64,000 nucleotides of DNA, from the NCBI RefSeq assembly GCF_020564625.1, contig NZ_JAJBZT010000010.1, forward strand, positions 61,872-125,871, written 5' to 3'. This document shows positions 44,791 through 55,583 of the stretch, piece by piece (the first letter of the stretch is position 1; every line of letters starts with the position of its first letter). Made by a program: the position numbers and the translations under genes. This stretch comes from Leeia speluncae. GTDB taxonomy: Bacteria > Pseudomonadota > Gammaproteobacteria > Burkholderiales > Leeiaceae. A model generated the notes under the pieces. That model did no database searches. It was not told where the DNA came from and worked only from the letters and a program-made list of their open reading frames with translations.

Positions 44791-46023
44791 TCAATGGGCG
44801 GTTGTCGGTTTTAGGCGTGTTCGATAAATAACGAAATACCAGCAAGCTGCAAACAGCAGAATAATCGCGTTGACGGTTAAGGTATGGTTTACGCCAATCT
44901 GGCTGGCTACAGCGCCTGCAATCAGACCGCCTAGCGCATCAAATCCAAAACGAATCGCTGTGTAAACAGACAGCACGCGGCCTCTTAGTTGATCTGTTAC
45001 CGCTAACTGAATATAGCTGTTACTCGCTACATTGGTGAGCGCAATCCCAAAGCCAACCGCACAGATAGATAGCAGCGCAATCGGCAAGTAGTGCGTTAAG
45101 CTAAAGATAAGCAATGCACTGGCGGTTAGCCAAATGCCAAAAAGCACAATCTTTAAAATGGCTTGGTGATTGGTTCTGCTGGCAAGCCAAATCGAGCTAG
45201 TTAATGCACCAGCGCCAGCCGCACCTAATAGCCCGCCAAGAAGCTGCGCATCGCCATGATAAATTTCCCTAGTAAACGCAGGCATTAGTACGACGTAAGC
45301 AGAGGCGGTGATATTGAGGATGGCAACAACAAATAACAGCGTTTTTACTTTGTGATGCTGAAAAATGTATTGCATACCTTCTGACAACGCATTTCCAAAG
45401 GATTGGCGTAGTTTAGGCGTGGGAGCGATCTGCATTTTGGCTGCTAATAAGATGAGCGCAAGAAAAGAAGCCGCGTTAATAAAGAAGCAGATGGTTTCTG
45501 ATGTGAGCGTTAGTAACACTCCGGCAATTGGCGGCCCTAAAAAACGAGCGCTATTAAATAACGCGGCATTTAGTGCAATGGCGTTTGGTACGTCTTCTTT
45601 ATTGGACACGATTTGACTAAGTAAGGATTGCCGTAGCGGAACGTCTACGCTGGTAAATACGCCCATCATGGTAGCGAGCACAATTAAATGCCACGTTTCA
45701 AGTAGGTTGCCATACGAAAGTACGCCTAACAAGATGGCTTGCAACATGAGTAATGCTTGAGTCGTCATTAACATGCGTTGCCGATTATGTTTGTCTAACC
45801 ATGGGCCAGAAATCGGGCCAATGATTAATTGCGGGGCTTGTGCTAAAAAAGCGGTTAGCCCCAATAAGGTGGCAGAACCAGTTAGACGATATACCAGCCA
45901 ACTTAGTGCAACTTGTTGTACCCAAGTGCCTAAAATTGAAATGGCCTGCCCGATGAAATAGAGCCGGTAATTTCGATGCTTTAACGCCCGGAAAGCAGAG
46001 GATTGGCGAAAAAAGCTAACCAT
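44791..46023 (-). CDS. MFS exporter, MFS_3/EntS-like
   Basis: 410 residues, 12 membrane segments. The N-terminus (FRALKHRNYRLYFIGQAISILGTWVQQVALSWLVYRLTGSA) and PLRQSLLSQIVSNKEDVPNAIALNAALFNSARFLGPPIAG are the MFS_3 enterobactin-exporter-like signature. ATG 46023 overlaps the stop of the upstream transducer gene as TAATG, so it is translationally coupled to it. Substrate unknown. Confidence 0.87.
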   Translation of the reverse strand: MVSFFRQSSAFRALKHRNYRLYFIGQAISILGTWVQQVALSWLVYRLTGSATLLGLTAFLAQAPQLIIGPISGPWLDKHNRQRMLMTTQALLMLQAILLGVLSYGNLLETWHLIVLATMMGVFTSVDVPLRQSLLSQIVSNKEDVPNAIALNAALFNSARFLGPPIAGVLLTLTSETICFFINAASFLALILLAAKMQIAPTPKLRQSFGNALSEGMQYIFQHHKVKTLLFVVAILNITASAYVVLMPAFTREIYHGDAQLLGGLLGAAGAGALTSSIWLASRTNHQAILKIVLFGIWLTASALLIFSLTHYLPIALLSICAVGFGIALTNVASNSYIQLAVTDQLRGRVLSVYTAIRFGFDALGGLIAGAVASQIGVNHTLTVNAIILLFAACWYFVIYRTRLKPTTAH

Positions 46024-47783
46024 TACATCATTAACTTTCTTTGATGTAGCCATTCTGCATTCATGACACCATGGGTAATCAGCTGATCTGGATTTACCGG
46101 TGTGCTTTGCCCTAGCCAGCGGGCGTCGATCGATTGTCTGGTTGCTTGTGGTCTAAACCAATGGATAAATTCGTTTATTTTACTCAGTAAATTGGCATTT
46201 TCAGGTAACGCTGCAACGGCCGCTGTGTAGCACCAAGGTGTTTGGCTGAGCGCACTGGGTAAAATTTCTAGTTGTTGGTGCCAAGGGCTATCCGCATGAT
46301 TAGCTGCCCAATAGAAAATGGGTTTGTCGACAACAAAAGCATCTACTACGCCTTCTGCTACTGCATCATGGATTCGGGTTTGGTCTGAATAGACAATCAG
46401 GTTTTCTAATAGGATTTTGCCTCCCGCTAATTGCTGGTTGGCTTGCCATCTCACTCCTAGGTTTTCAAGTGCAGCAAATGCATTGGGATCATTGCCGCAG
46501 CCAAGCACCTTGCCAGATAAGTCTGAAATAGAGCCAATCCGTTGATCATTTTTTCTTCTTGCTAGAATGAGCGGAAAAAAGGTGTATGGATCGGAAAAGG
46601 CGAGGCCATAAAATGCATCTGCTGGCGGTAGTGCGCTCCACATTACATCTGCGGGCGGCTCGCTGCGGAATTTGCCAAAATAGAGCATTCCCATGCATTG
46701 ATCCCAACTTTGCTCGATAAACTCGATTTTTACCCCTAGCCAATTGGCAAAGGCGGTGGCGTATTCAATGTCTAGCCCTTGAAGTTGCGATTGTTGTTTG
46801 GTGCGAAAAGACAATCCAATAAAAGCGGGTTCAACGGCCACCCGTAACACTTTTCTTTCTAAAATATCATTTAGGCGATCGTAGCTATTTGACGTGGCAA
46901 TGAATTGCGATTGTAGTAGTGCCGTAGTGCGCTCTTGTTGGACGTCCGGTGATTGCACCATGATGCTGGTGGCTTCACGGGTAATGTCGACACCGCGGTC
47001 GATTCTAGAAATCAGTTGTCGGGCCCGTTTTGCTAGCTGTGGCGTGGTTTCTTTGATGACTTTGTTGGTGTCGATGAGTTGGCTGACGTTACTATCTACA
47101 CTTTTAAATCGATCCGTTAGATGGCTGAGTGATGTGACCACATTATTTGTGAGCGCATTGAGGTTCTCCTCCCCTTGATTGGCGGTATTCGCAACAAGCG
47201 ATTGGATATCGGATAAATCCATTTTGGCGGCTGCGCGTTTGGCACTATCCATCGTTCGGAAAGCCAATTGTCGGACTTCATCTGCCACAACGGCAAAACC
47301 TCGACCAGCTTCGCCCGCTCTGGCGGATTCAATGGCAGCATTTAAGGCAAGCAGATTGACTTGTTTAGCAATTGCAGCGATTTCTTCCAAGACAGATAGC
47401 ACCTCTTCCGATTTGTGATCGATTTTTGCGATGGTATCGCTTAATTGCTGTTTAACGCTTTGGCTAAGCTGGGCTAGTTCTTCGGTCAGTTCGTTTTGCA
47501 TCTGCAATGCTAGGCGATTGCTTTCTGACATTTGTTGTGCAGAGTCTGTCAGCGCTGCCGACATTTTTTGGCTGCGCTCTTCAATTTCTGCAGCCGCTTG
47601 AATATTGCTTTGTATGCCATCTGCAATGGTTTGCTGCAAGAAGGCCAAGGTATGAAATCCTCTTGAAAGCATTTGCCCGGTGGACTCCCAATACTTAGGT
47701 GCTGCAATGTCTAGTTCGGTTTGAAGTGGCGCCGCTTCATAAATGGCTTCGCTGCTGGCTGATTGAATCCAACGTTTTAGCAT
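46023..47783 (-). CDS. Soluble methyl-accepting transducer fused to a C-terminal solute-binding domain
   Basis: 586 residues with no signal peptide and no membrane helix. Residues about 30-280 form the MCP coiled coil with the hairpin tip [41 protein letters not shown]. Residues about 310-560 are a family-3 solute-binding fold ([46 protein letters not shown]). A solute-binding domain after the signalling domain in a cytosolic MCP is unusual. GGGGGA precedes ATG 47783. Neighbours are an SBP gene and an MFS gene in the same operon. Confidence 0.9.
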   Translation of the reverse strand: MLKRWIQSASSEAIYEAAPLQTELDIAAPKYWESTGQMLSRGFHTLAFLQQTIADGIQSNIQAAAEIEERSQKMSAALTDSAQQMSESNRLALQMQNELTEELAQLSQSVKQQLSDTIAKIDHKSEEVLSVLEEIAAIAKQVNLLALNAAIESARAGEAGRGFAVVADEVRQLAFRTMDSAKRAAAKMDLSDIQSLVANTANQGEENLNALTNNVVTSLSHLTDRFKSVDSNVSQLIDTNKVIKETTPQLAKRARQLISRIDRGVDITREATSIMVQSPDVQQERTTALLQSQFIATSNSYDRLNDILERKVLRVAVEPAFIGLSFRTKQQSQLQGLDIEYATAFANWLGVKIEFIEQSWDQCMGMLYFGKFRSEPPADVMWSALPPADAFYGLAFSDPYTFFPLILARRKNDQRIGSISDLSGKVLGCGNDPNAFAALENLGVRWQANQQLAGGKILLENLIVYSDQTRIHDAVAEGVVDAFVVDKPIFYWAANHADSPWHQQLEILPSALSQTPWCYTAAVAALPENANLLSKINEFIHWFRPQATRQSIDARWLGQSTPVNPDQLITHGVMNAEWLHQRKLMM

Positions 47784-47808
47784 AGATTTCCCCCTTCTTT
47801 TGCTAGTG

Positions 47809-48816
47809 CTAGTTTTTTGCGGCAAGTGCGCGTTGTGCCGCTTTTAGCGCGGCATCGACAGAGACCAATTGCTCCGGTGATAGCTGCGCGGCAGGGGAAT
47901 GGGTATCCGCTAAATATTGCTGAACTTGCTTTAGGTATTTTTGCGTGCCACTACCTGCTTCGTTTCTTTGAATGAGCCGAGAGGGGAGATGGAAGCGATA
48001 GGAGTTCAGCATAGCGATGACGTCTAGTTCATCTAGCGATTCTGGGGTCGGGCTGCTGCCTTTACGTAATAAAGGGAAGATTTCTTTCCATTTTGCTTGT
48101 GTATCAATCCAACGGATCGACTCTAGCCAGCCAGTGAAGAAGTTAGCGAGTTGGTCATTAGAAAACTCAGCTGTTAAATTGGGCTGTCCCACAATCCCTT
48201 CCGGCAAGATGCCAGGCCAACTAGCACTGTTGCCGACTTCATCGCCAGCGCCTTTTCGTCTGGCATCTAGAGCAAATGGATCATAAGTAACAATCAGCGG
48301 ATATTTGCCGCTAGCAAAGTCATTGGTGAGTTTTTCTGGCGTGGCTTCTTCTAGCTTGACGTCAGTTGGTTTGAGCTTTTGACTGGCTAGATATTGGTTG
48401 AGAAAGTTGCCAATCGTGGCGTTTCTTAGATAAACCCCAACCGTCGCGCCTTTTAGTTTGTTTGCACTTAAGTTTTGTTTGGCGATTAGCTTATCACTGC
48501 CATGAGACCAACCCGTTTCTGCCATGAGGTACATGGGGATACCTGCCTGCCGGTAGCCATAAATATTACCCACCATGGTGGTCATTAAATCAATTTTCTT
48601 TTGCTTGAAGGCGGCTAGCGCTTCAGCGTCAGATGGGTAGCTGATCACTTGAACATCAACCCCTGTTTGTTTCCAAAAGCCTTTGCCTGCTGCAACTTGT
48701 AAGGGCGCAAAGCCAATCCATGGAAATGTTCCAATTTTGAGTGGACGAGCATAGGCAATGGTTGAAGCGAACAGTGCAATGACTAAACTACTACGTTGCA
48801 AGAACCGGACAAACAT
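47809..48816 (-). CDS. NitT/TauT/THI5-type solute-binding protein
   Basis: 335 residues with a signal peptide ([19 protein letters not shown]) and the SsuA/THI5 fold ([53 protein letters not shown]). Relatives bind sulfonates, nitrate or pyrimidine precursors. GAGGAGG lies ahead of two adjacent ATGs; the second (48816) has the better spacing. No ABC permease is adjacent; the next gene is the transducer-SBP fusion. Confidence 0.85.
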   Translation of the reverse strand: MFVRFLQRSSLVIALFASTIAYARPLKIGTFPWIGFAPLQVAAGKGFWKQTGVDVQVISYPSDAEALAAFKQKKIDLMTTMVGNIYGYRQAGIPMYLMAETGWSHGSDKLIAKQNLSANKLKGATVGVYLRNATIGNFLNQYLASQKLKPTDVKLEEATPEKLTNDFASGKYPLIVTYDPFALDARRKGAGDEVGNSASWPGILPEGIVGQPNLTAEFSNDQLANFFTGWLESIRWIDTQAKWKEIFPLLRKGSSPTPESLDELDVIAMLNSYRFHLPSRLIQRNEAGSGTQKYLKQVQQYLADTHSPAAQLSPEQLVSVDAALKAAQRALAAKN

Positions 48817-48859
48817 CATGCGCCTCCTCAAGCGAAAAATGCAGTCAAACAGCAAACCG

Positions 48860-48897
48860 CTCCCTTTGTTGATAGGTAAAACCTTCAACTAAGGGAG
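48860..48897 (-). other. Stable hairpin between hpaI and the next operon
   Basis: CTCCCTT-GTTGA-AGG arms (48860-48876) pair with CCT-TCAAC-AAGGGAG (48882-48897), broken by one mismatch. No T-tract follows, so it may be a factor-assisted end or an mRNA-protecting structure for the hpa transcript. Confidence 0.55.
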
Positions 48898-48918
48898 TAT
48901 TTGTGTGCGGGGATTGAA

Positions 48919-49734
48919 TTAATAGACGCTAATTTTGCCGCTGGTATCAGGGGGGCTGACAGGCGCTGCATCCAGATATTTCTGGCGCAGTGCATCTGCT
49001 GCTTGGGCGAGTAGGGTGGTATCGACGCCCACCGCCACAAACAAAGCACCCAGAGCCAGATATTGGCGAGCAAGGGCTTCGTTGGTCATCAAAATGCCTG
49101 GTGCTTTGCCGGCAGCTTTGATCATAGAAATGGCATGGGTAATCGCGGCTTGTACTTCTGGGTGGCCAGGGTTACCAATAAAGCCGAGATCAGCAGATAA
49201 ATCTGCTGGGCCAATAAACACGCCATCCACACCATCAACCGCTAAGATTTCTGCTAAGTTATCCAAGCCTTTTTTTGTCTCGATTTGTACCAGCACGCAG
49301 ATTTCACTGTTGGCAGCATGTAGATAATTACCTACTCGGTTCCAACGGGACGCGCGTGCTAGTGCACTGCCAACGCCACGAATGCCTTCTGGGGGGTAGC
49401 GAGTCGCGGCAACGGCCAAACGCGCTTCTTCGGCGGTTTGTACCATTGGTACCAGTAGCGTTTGTACGCCCAAGTCCAGGATCTGTTTGATGCGGACGGG
49501 GTCATTCCATGGTGGGCGAACAATCGGCTGGCTTTTGTATGGGGCTATCGCTTGCAGCTGGGCGAGGGTGGTTTGTAGCTCGTTTGGTGCGTGTTCGCCG
49601 TCAATGAGTAGCCAATCAAACCCCGCACCGGCAAGTAGTTCTGCCGTGTAGGGGTTGGCCAAACCAAGCCACAGGCCGATTTGGGCCTGCTGGTTTTTCA
49701 TCGCTGCTTTGAAGTGATTCACTGGCATTTCCAT
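48919..49734 (-). CDS. hpaI: 4-hydroxy-2-oxoheptane-1,7-dioate (HHED) aldolase
   Basis: 271 residues of the HpcH/HpaI class II aldolase family. [45 protein letters not shown] and [16 protein letters not shown] carry the divalent-metal Glu/Asp and the catalytic His. It splits HHED into pyruvate and succinate semialdehyde, the last pathway-specific step. AGGAG sits 6 bases before the ATG. Last gene of the hpa operon. Confidence 0.95.
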   Translation of the reverse strand: MEMPVNHFKAAMKNQQAQIGLWLGLANPYTAELLAGAGFDWLLIDGEHAPNELQTTLAQLQAIAPYKSQPIVRPPWNDPVRIKQILDLGVQTLLVPMVQTAEEARLAVAATRYPPEGIRGVGSALARASRWNRVGNYLHAANSEICVLVQIETKKGLDNLAEILAVDGVDGVFIGPADLSADLGFIGNPGHPEVQAAITHAISMIKAAGKAPGILMTNEALARQYLALGALFVAVGVDTTLLAQAADALRQKYLDAAPVSPPDTSGKISVY

Positions 49735-49751
49735 TATTTTCTCCTAGTGAA

Positions 49752-50555
49752 TTACACAAAGCGGCAGCTAATTGCGCCCAACTGACCATAATCGACATGG
49801 AAGGTATCCCCCGTACGTGCAGGAACCGGGCGAGTGAACGAACCACCCAGAATGATCTGACCGGGTTGCAGGGTGACACCATATGGGTAGAGTTTGTTGG
49901 CTAGCCACGCCACACCGTTGGCCGGGTGGTTGAGCACCGCCGCCGCCACGCCTGATTCTTCAATCACGCCATTGCGGTAGCAAATGGCAGATACCCAACG
50001 AAGATCCACTTCGGATGGTTTGATTGGGCGACCACCCATCACAACCCCTGCGTTGGCCGCGTTGTCTGAAATGGTGTCGAACACTTTACGTGGACGTTTG
50101 CTTTCTGGGTCAATCGATTGGCTTCGCGCATCAATGATCTCGGCAGCAGGGATCACATAGTCAGTCGCGTTGTACACATCGAACAAGGTGCAGTTCGGGC
50201 CAGAAAGTGGTTTTGCCAATACAAAGGCTAGCTCGACTTCCAAGCGAGGCACGATAAAACGGCTAGTCGGGATGTCTGAGCCATCCGCAAAGAACATATC
50301 GTCCAGCAGCGCACCGTAATCCGGCTCGTCGATTTGCGAGGAGTACTGCATGGCTTTAGACGTCAGGCCGATCTTGTGGCCTTTTAGCGTGCGGCCTTCT
50401 GCCATCTTCATCGCAACCCATTCGCGCTGGATGGCATACGCATCTTCGATGGTGATGTCTGGGTATTCCAAAGATAGCTGACGAATTTGAACGCGATTTT
50501 TTTCTGCTTCGTGCAGACGTTGTGCACAAAGGGTAATGATTTCTTTATCTAACAT
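49752..50555 (-). CDS. hpaH: 2-oxohept-3-ene-1,7-dioate (OHED) hydratase
   Basis: 267 residues, MhpD/HpaH family ([75 protein letters not shown]). It adds water to OHED before aldol cleavage. ATG 50555 has GGAG ahead and matches the family start; the frame is open 18 codons further up. Confidence 0.95.
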   Translation of the reverse strand: MLDKEIITLCAQRLHEAEKNRVQIRQLSLEYPDITIEDAYAIQREWVAMKMAEGRTLKGHKIGLTSKAMQYSSQIDEPDYGALLDDMFFADGSDIPTSRFIVPRLEVELAFVLAKPLSGPNCTLFDVYNATDYVIPAAEIIDARSQSIDPESKRPRKVFDTISDNAANAGVVMGGRPIKPSEVDLRWVSAICYRNGVIEESGVAAAVLNHPANGVAWLANKLYPYGVTLQPGQIILGGSFTRPVPARTGDTFHVDYGQLGAISCRFV

Positions 50556-50590
50556 GTTCTTCTCCTGATAGGTATATGTCGGTTTGGGGC

Positions 50591-52045
50591 TTAGATGCCA
50601 CCAAAGCACATGTATTTGATTTCCAAGTATTCTTCGATGCCGTATTTCGAGCCTTCGCGGCCTAGGCCAGATTCTTTGATGCCGCCAAACGGGACGGCCT
50701 CGTTAGAAATTAGCCCTTCGTTAATGCCGACCATGCCGCATTCCAGTTTCTCTGCTACGCGCCAAGCGCGGCCAATGTCACGAGAGTAGAAGTAAGCCGC
50801 CAAGCCAAATTCGGTATCGTTAGCTAGGCGGATGGCATCTGCTTCGGTGTCGAACTTAAATAGGGGTGCGACTGGGCCGAAGGTTTCGTCTTTGGCGACG
50901 ACCATGTCGTTAGTGACACCAGTCAGTACGGTTGGCTCATAGAACAAACCACCACGAGCGTGTGCTTTACCGCCAGTGGCTACTTTTGCCCCTTTGCCAA
51001 GTGCGTCTTCTACGTGTTCTTTAACCTTGTTGAGTGACGATTGGTTAATCAGTGGGCCTTGCTGGAAAGCACCTTCTAGCGCGGGGCCTACTTGCATGGC
51101 GGCCACAGCTGCGGCCAATTTCTCTGCAAAAGCATCGTAAACACCGCTTTGTACCAAGATGCGGTTCGCGCAGACGCAGGTTTGGCCGGTGTTACGGAAT
51201 TTGGCGATCATGGCGCCTTGCACTGCTGCATCCAGATCAGCATCGTCAAACACAATAAATGGGGCGTTGCCACCTAGTTCTAGCGATAGCTTTTTGATGG
51301 TGTCGGCACATTGCGCCATCAGCAATTTGCCGATGCGGGTAGAACCGGTGAAAGAAAGCTTCTTCACAATTGGATTGGCAGTGAGTTCACCACCAATATC
51401 ACCAGAGCGTTTGCCCGGTACGATGTTGATTACTCCTTTCGGGATGCCCGCTTTTTCTGCCAACACGGCAAGCGCCAGTGCGGATAGAGGGGTTTCGGTA
51501 GCTGGTTTGACCACCACGGTACAACCTGCTGCCAACGCTGGGCCGACCTTGCGGGTGATCATCGCATTCGGGAAATTCCACGGGGTAATGGCCGCCACGA
51601 CACCAATTGGTTGCTTGATCACGACCAGCCGTTTGTCTGCCGCAGGACCTGGGATGGTATCGCCATAGACACGCTTGGCTTCTTCGGCAAACCATTCGAT
51701 ATAGCTGGCACCGTACAAGATTTCGCCTTTGGCTTCTGCTAACGGCTTGCCTTGCTCGGCGCTCAAGATGGTGGCGAGATCATCGATGTTCTCAAGGATT
51801 AGGTTGTACCAATTACGCAGCAAGTTCGATCGTGCTTTGGCTGTTAGATCGCGCCAAGCAGGTAGGGCGGCTTCCGCCACTTCGATTGCGCGTGCCGTAT
51901 CTGCTTTGGTAGCAGAAGCAACCGTCACTAACACCTGATCATTTGCTGGGTTGGTCACTGCAAATACTTCGCCGTCGCTGGCGGCTTGCCAGGCACCGTC
52001 AATGTAGAGTTGCTGTTGTAGTAGGGAAGCATCCTTTAATTGCAT
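50591..52045 (-). CDS. gabD: Succinate semialdehyde dehydrogenase
   Basis: 484 residues, ALDH superfamily, GabD group. The general base Glu is in [12 protein letters not shown] and the catalytic Cys in [23 protein letters not shown] binds NAD(P). It oxidises the succinate semialdehyde released by HpaI to succinate, linking the pathway to the TCA cycle. AGAAAGG precedes ATG 52045. Confidence 0.94.
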   Translation of the reverse strand: MQLKDASLLQQQLYIDGAWQAASDGEVFAVTNPANDQVLVTVASATKADTARAIEVAEAALPAWRDLTAKARSNLLRNWYNLILENIDDLATILSAEQGKPLAEAKGEILYGASYIEWFAEEAKRVYGDTIPGPAADKRLVVIKQPIGVVAAITPWNFPNAMITRKVGPALAAGCTVVVKPATETPLSALALAVLAEKAGIPKGVINIVPGKRSGDIGGELTANPIVKKLSFTGSTRIGKLLMAQCADTIKKLSLELGGNAPFIVFDDADLDAAVQGAMIAKFRNTGQTCVCANRILVQSGVYDAFAEKLAAAVAAMQVGPALEGAFQQGPLINQSSLNKVKEHVEDALGKGAKVATGGKAHARGGLFYEPTVLTGVTNDMVVAKDETFGPVAPLFKFDTEADAIRLANDTEFGLAAYFYSRDIGRAWRVAEKLECGMVGINEGLISNEAVPFGGIKESGLGREGSKYGIEEYLEIKYMCFGGI

Positions 52046-52059
52046 GTCGTGCCTTTCTC

Positions 52060-53271
52060 TTAGCTTTTTTGTAGGGAGATTTGCGGCGTTTCTAGCCAGC
52101 GATAGACAAATAAACAAATGGCGGCAATGACGGCGCAACCGAGCATGACGCAGGTCATTGCATGTGGGGTGTGTGGCTGCAAGGCGGCAACAATAAAACT
52201 AGCGAGAGAGCCAAATCCAAACTCGATCGACACTGCCAATGCACTAATACTACCGATCTGATGTTGGTGTCTGCCGAGAAGGGCGGCCATGGCGTTGGCG
52301 TTAATGGCAATGGTAAGGCCGACGTACACCACAATCATCGGTACGAGTAGCCAAAGCGAAGTCGTATCAGTCAATAGCGCGCCAATGCTAGCGGTAAGTG
52401 CCAGCAAAATGGCGATGTTGGTAATGGCGAGCGGGGAGTATCGTTTTAATAACTGGGTATTGATCAGGGTAAATATGGCTTGACCGATGATATTGGCGCC
52501 AAACAGAAAACCATAAAACTGGTTGTTAACGCCAAAGCGTTCGATATATACAAAAGGCGAGCCAGTGATAAACGCGAACATACCAGCAAACGGAAACCCC
52601 ATGCCAATGATGAGGAGTAGATTGCGTGGGTCGATCAGTAAACGCCAGTAATTCACCAACACTGTCCCCAGACCACCATGGCTTCGCTGGGTAGACGGCA
52701 ATGTTTCTGGCAAATAGCGCCAGACTAACCAACCACTAATTAACCCTTGCACCGACAACAGCACAAATACGGCACGCCAACCGATGTGATTACCCAACCA
52801 ACCTCCCACAAGTGGTGCGATAAGTGGCGCGACCATGGTGACTAAAGCCATTTTAGATAAGACGCTGGCCGCATCTTCTTTGGGAAATACATCCCTGACG
52901 ATGGCGCGCGCCATCACCGAACCTGCACCACCACCAATTGCTTGCAGCAACCGAAAGGTAATCAGACTATCAATTTGGTGTGCAAAGGCACATAAGAGGC
53001 TGCTGACTACATAGAGCCCAATCCCCACTAGCAATAATGGGCGACGACCAAATCGATCGGACAATGGCCCATAAAACAACATCCCGACACAAAACCCCAG
53101 CAAAAAGGCGCTGAGTGTGTGCTGCATATCGTCTTGCCCTACGCCTAGCTCATGCCCCATCACGGGGAGGTTGGGTAGGTACATGTCAATCGCAAACGGG
53201 CCAAACGCGACTAATAGCCCTAAGAGGGCAATCAGCCGGCTGGTACGTATCGGGAGGTCTGATAGGTTCAT
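52060..53271 (-). CDS. MFS transporter, Bcr/CflA group
   Basis: 403 residues, 12 membrane segments, with the Bcr/CflA signature FAIDMYLPNLPVMGHELGVG and MFS loop YGPLSDRFGRRPLLL. It lies inside the hpa operon (10 bases after hpaF, 14 before gabD), so it may move 4-hydroxyphenylacetate or a pathway compound. It is not the HpaX family used by E. coli. Confidence 0.87.
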   Translation of the reverse strand: MNLSDLPIRTSRLIALLGLLVAFGPFAIDMYLPNLPVMGHELGVGQDDMQHTLSAFLLGFCVGMLFYGPLSDRFGRRPLLLVGIGLYVVSSLLCAFAHQIDSLITFRLLQAIGGGAGSVMARAIVRDVFPKEDAASVLSKMALVTMVAPLIAPLVGGWLGNHIGWRAVFVLLSVQGLISGWLVWRYLPETLPSTQRSHGGLGTVLVNYWRLLIDPRNLLLIIGMGFPFAGMFAFITGSPFVYIERFGVNNQFYGFLFGANIIGQAIFTLINTQLLKRYSPLAITNIAILLALTASIGALLTDTTSLWLLVPMIVVYVGLTIAINANAMAALLGRHQHQIGSISALAVSIEFGFGSLASFIVAALQPHTPHAMTCVMLGCAVIAAICLFVYRWLETPQISLQKS

Positions 53272-53281
53272 GGGGAATGTT

Positions 53282-53662
53282 TTATTTAAAGCGCGCGTGC
53301 ACGTTGTTGTGCTTGTAGTTCAGCACCGGATGTAGCTCTACCATCTCGAAAGACAGCGCTAAGTAGCGATCTTCCATCAGTTTTGCGAAATGGGTTTTGA
53401 CCAACCCAAATAGATGATCACCAACGGCTTTTCGGGTGGCTTCGTCACGTCCATGGCCCACTTTTAGCGTGATATGCACAAAGGCATAGTCGGCTGCGGC
53501 GTCTGCCATGCGGTAGGTATCAATCCAGTGAACACGGCTACGGATGCCGCCAATAGGGAAAATACCGGTGCCCGCCATGTATTCATGCACTTGGGCAAAT
53601 AGCGGCTGAAAATCTGCACTATCACGTAGGTTTTCGGTACATTCAACAATAAAATGTGGCAT
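53282..53662 (-). CDS. hpaF: 5-carboxymethyl-2-hydroxymuconate isomerase
   Basis: 126 residues, CHMI family of the tautomerase superfamily, with the N-terminal catalytic proline (Pro2 of MPHFIVECT) and the arginines of RSRVHW and GHGRDEATRK. AGAGG precedes ATG 53662, which makes Pro2 available; the longer open frame is not the gene. Starts 12 bases after the second hpaD. Confidence 0.95.
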   Translation of the reverse strand: MPHFIVECTENLRDSADFQPLFAQVHEYMAGTGIFPIGGIRSRVHWIDTYRMADAAADYAFVHITLKVGHGRDEATRKAVGDHLFGLVKTHFAKLMEDRYLALSFEMVELHPVLNYKHNNVHARFK

Positions 53663-53673
53663 GTGCGGGCCTC

Positions 53674-54519
53674 TTAAATAGGGAAGATAGCGTTGAGTTG
53701 GCCGGTGCCAGAGCTTGGGAATAGCTCGGTGATGATCTCGACTTCTCCTTGGTATTGATCCCATCCTAATGCGCCAAGCAGCATCGCTGTGTCGTGCATC
53801 TTGCCTTCGCCGTTACAGTAAGTGGCGTACTCTGGCAGCATGGCGCAGAATTCGGCAAAGCGGCCTTGCTTCCACATCTCTACCACGTGCATATCCACTT
53901 GGCGGTCGAACTCACGGGTGTAACGGAACATACCGCCTTCGGCTAAGCGATCATCAATAAAGGTGTGCGATAACGACCCACTTGCAAAAATAGCGACCGT
54001 GCCGTCGTAAGCTTCAATTGCTGCTTTCACTGCTTCGCCAAATTTGCGGCTATCTTCTAGTTCATGCGCTTGACACCAGCCAGCAACGGAGACCACTTTA
54101 AAATGTTGGTCTTCATTCATATAACGCATCGGGACTAAGGTGCCGTATTCAAGCTCTAGACTTGGAATATTGTGGGCTTTGGCTCTTACTTTGCGAGCAA
54201 TTGCTTCGTTTGCAATTAATTCGCCTAAAATTGGATTGCCAGGATAGCTAAATTTCATGTCACGAATAAAGTGCGGGAGCTCGTTGCTGGTATAAACCCC
54301 TTCGAACCTCTCACCACAGTTGATGTGATAGGCGCTATTGACTAGCCAATGGGTATCAAATACCACAATGGTATCTACGCCTAATTCGCGGCAGCGGCGG
54401 GCGATCTCTTTATGGCCATTAATTGCCGCATCTCGGCAACCCTGATTTGGCCCAGGAAGCTCAGACAGGTACATAGACGGTACATGTGTAATCTTGGCAG
54501 CAAGTGCTAGTTTGCCCAT
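53674..54519 (-). CDS. hpaD: 3,4-dihydroxyphenylacetate 2,3-dioxygenase (E. coli-type copy)
   Basis: 281 residues, LigB superfamily. It follows E. coli HpaD closely (MGKLALAAKITHVPSMYLSE, FDTHWLVNSAYHINCGERFEGVYTSNELPHFIRDM, SGSLSHTFIDD, SSGTGQLNAIFP). Candidate iron ligands are His in ITHVPS, His in DTHWLV and His in SGSLSH. It cleaves homoprotocatechuate at the 2,3 bond. It is the second of two hpaD genes in the operon. Confidence 0.93.
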   Translation of the reverse strand: MGKLALAAKITHVPSMYLSELPGPNQGCRDAAINGHKEIARRCRELGVDTIVVFDTHWLVNSAYHINCGERFEGVYTSNELPHFIRDMKFSYPGNPILGELIANEAIARKVRAKAHNIPSLELEYGTLVPMRYMNEDQHFKVVSVAGWCQAHELEDSRKFGEAVKAAIEAYDGTVAIFASGSLSHTFIDDRLAEGGMFRYTREFDRQVDMHVVEMWKQGRFAEFCAMLPEYATYCNGEGKMHDTAMLLGALGWDQYQGEVEIITELFPSSGTGQLNAIFPI

Positions 54520-54576
54520 GGTATTCCTTCATTCATCAAGGGGAGGTTGCGCTTAAATGTGCATGGCAACCAAGCA

Positions 54577-54616
54577 AGGTTAGTGATGCTGGCTAAACAA
54601 CCAGTATGACTAACCT
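54577..54616 (-). other. Long hairpin between the two hpaD genes
   Basis: AGGTTAGT (54577-54584) and ACTAACCT (54609-54616) are perfect complements, and inside them ATGCTGG pairs with CCAGTAT; only one G-G mismatch breaks about 16 pairs. No T-tract follows in either direction. It lies in the 218-base gap that interrupts the otherwise tight hpa operon. Confidence 0.7.
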
Positions 54617-54737
54617 GACTTCAAAATACGTATCCAGTATTGGCAAATTCAACGAATGTTTGCGCTGCCGTCTAGCTTGCGTGTAAAAGCGCAGGGCTAT
54701 CAGCAGTGGTTTTACTGTTTTATCAATCGAATACTGT

Positions 54738-55583
54738 TTAAACAGGGAAAAGCGCGTTGACTTGGCCTGTGCCAGAACTCTCGAAGTAATCGGTAATCAT
54801 TTCTGCCTTGCCTTTGTACTGATCCCAGCCCAATGCGCCTAACAGCATCGCGGTATCGTGCATCCAGCCTTCGCCGTAACACACCTTGGCGTAAGTTGGT
54901 AACATACGGGTGAACTCTTCAAAACGGCCTTGTTGCCACAAATCTAGTGCGCGCAAATCTGCCTGACGGTAGAACTCATCGCTAATCGTAAATAAACCGC
55001 CATTCACGTTTTTATTGTCATGAATACGATGAGACATCGATCCACTCGCCACAATCGCAACATTGCTATCGGATGCTTCTACTGCCTCGCGGATTGCTTC
55101 ACCCACGATGCGACTTTCTTCCATATCGCCCCATGCTACCCAGCCCGCAATCGACACTACTTTGAAAGCCGCATCGGTATTCATATAGTGCATCGGTAGT
55201 AAGGTGCCATATTCAACATCTAGGGTAGGAATGTTGTGTGCTCGCGTGCCTACGCCTTTTTCAGTCGCGATTTTCGCAATTGATTCACCTAGCGCGGTAT
55301 TACCTTTGTAGTTGTACGGTAGGTTTTGGATGAAATGAGGGAACTCGTTACTGGTATACACGCCTTCAAACTGACTGCAGGCATTGATGTGATAACCCGC
55401 ATTCACCAGCCAGTGGGTATCAATGACGACCACGGTATCGACGCCCAGTGCTTTTGCGCGACGACCAATTTCTTTATGGCCATCAATCGCCGCTTGGCGA
55501 CAGCCATGATTCGGCCCTGGCATTTCAGAAATCAGCATGGATGGAACATGCGTGACTTTTGCAGCTAAAACAATTTTTCCCAT
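54738..55583 (-). CDS. hpaD: 3,4-dihydroxyphenylacetate 2,3-dioxygenase paralogue
   Basis: 281 residues, the same length as the downstream hpaD and colinear with it, but diverged. It has TLDVEYGTLLPMHYMN, ASGSMSHRIHDNKNVNGGLFTISDEFYRQAD and DYFESSGTGQVNALFPV. The candidate iron-binding His residues (THVPS, DTHWLV, SMSH) are kept, so it should be active, perhaps on a different catechol. ATG 55583 (MGKIVLAAK) matches the family; the frame opens 25 codons further up. Confidence 0.9.
   Translation of the reverse strand: MGKIVLAAKVTHVPSMLISEMPGPNHGCRQAAIDGHKEIGRRAKALGVDTVVVIDTHWLVNAGYHINACSQFEGVYTSNEFPHFIQNLPYNYKGNTALGESIAKIATEKGVGTRAHNIPTLDVEYGTLLPMHYMNTDAAFKVVSIAGWVAWGDMEESRIVGEAIREAVEASDSNVAIVASGSMSHRIHDNKNVNGGLFTISDEFYRQADLRALDLWQQGRFEEFTRMLPTYAKVCYGEGWMHDTAMLLGALGWDQYKGKAEMITDYFESSGTGQVNALFPV

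Noticed and set aside
53282..53764. A 160-residue version of HpaF
   Set aside because: The extension reads through the end of hpaD and would bury the catalytic Pro2.
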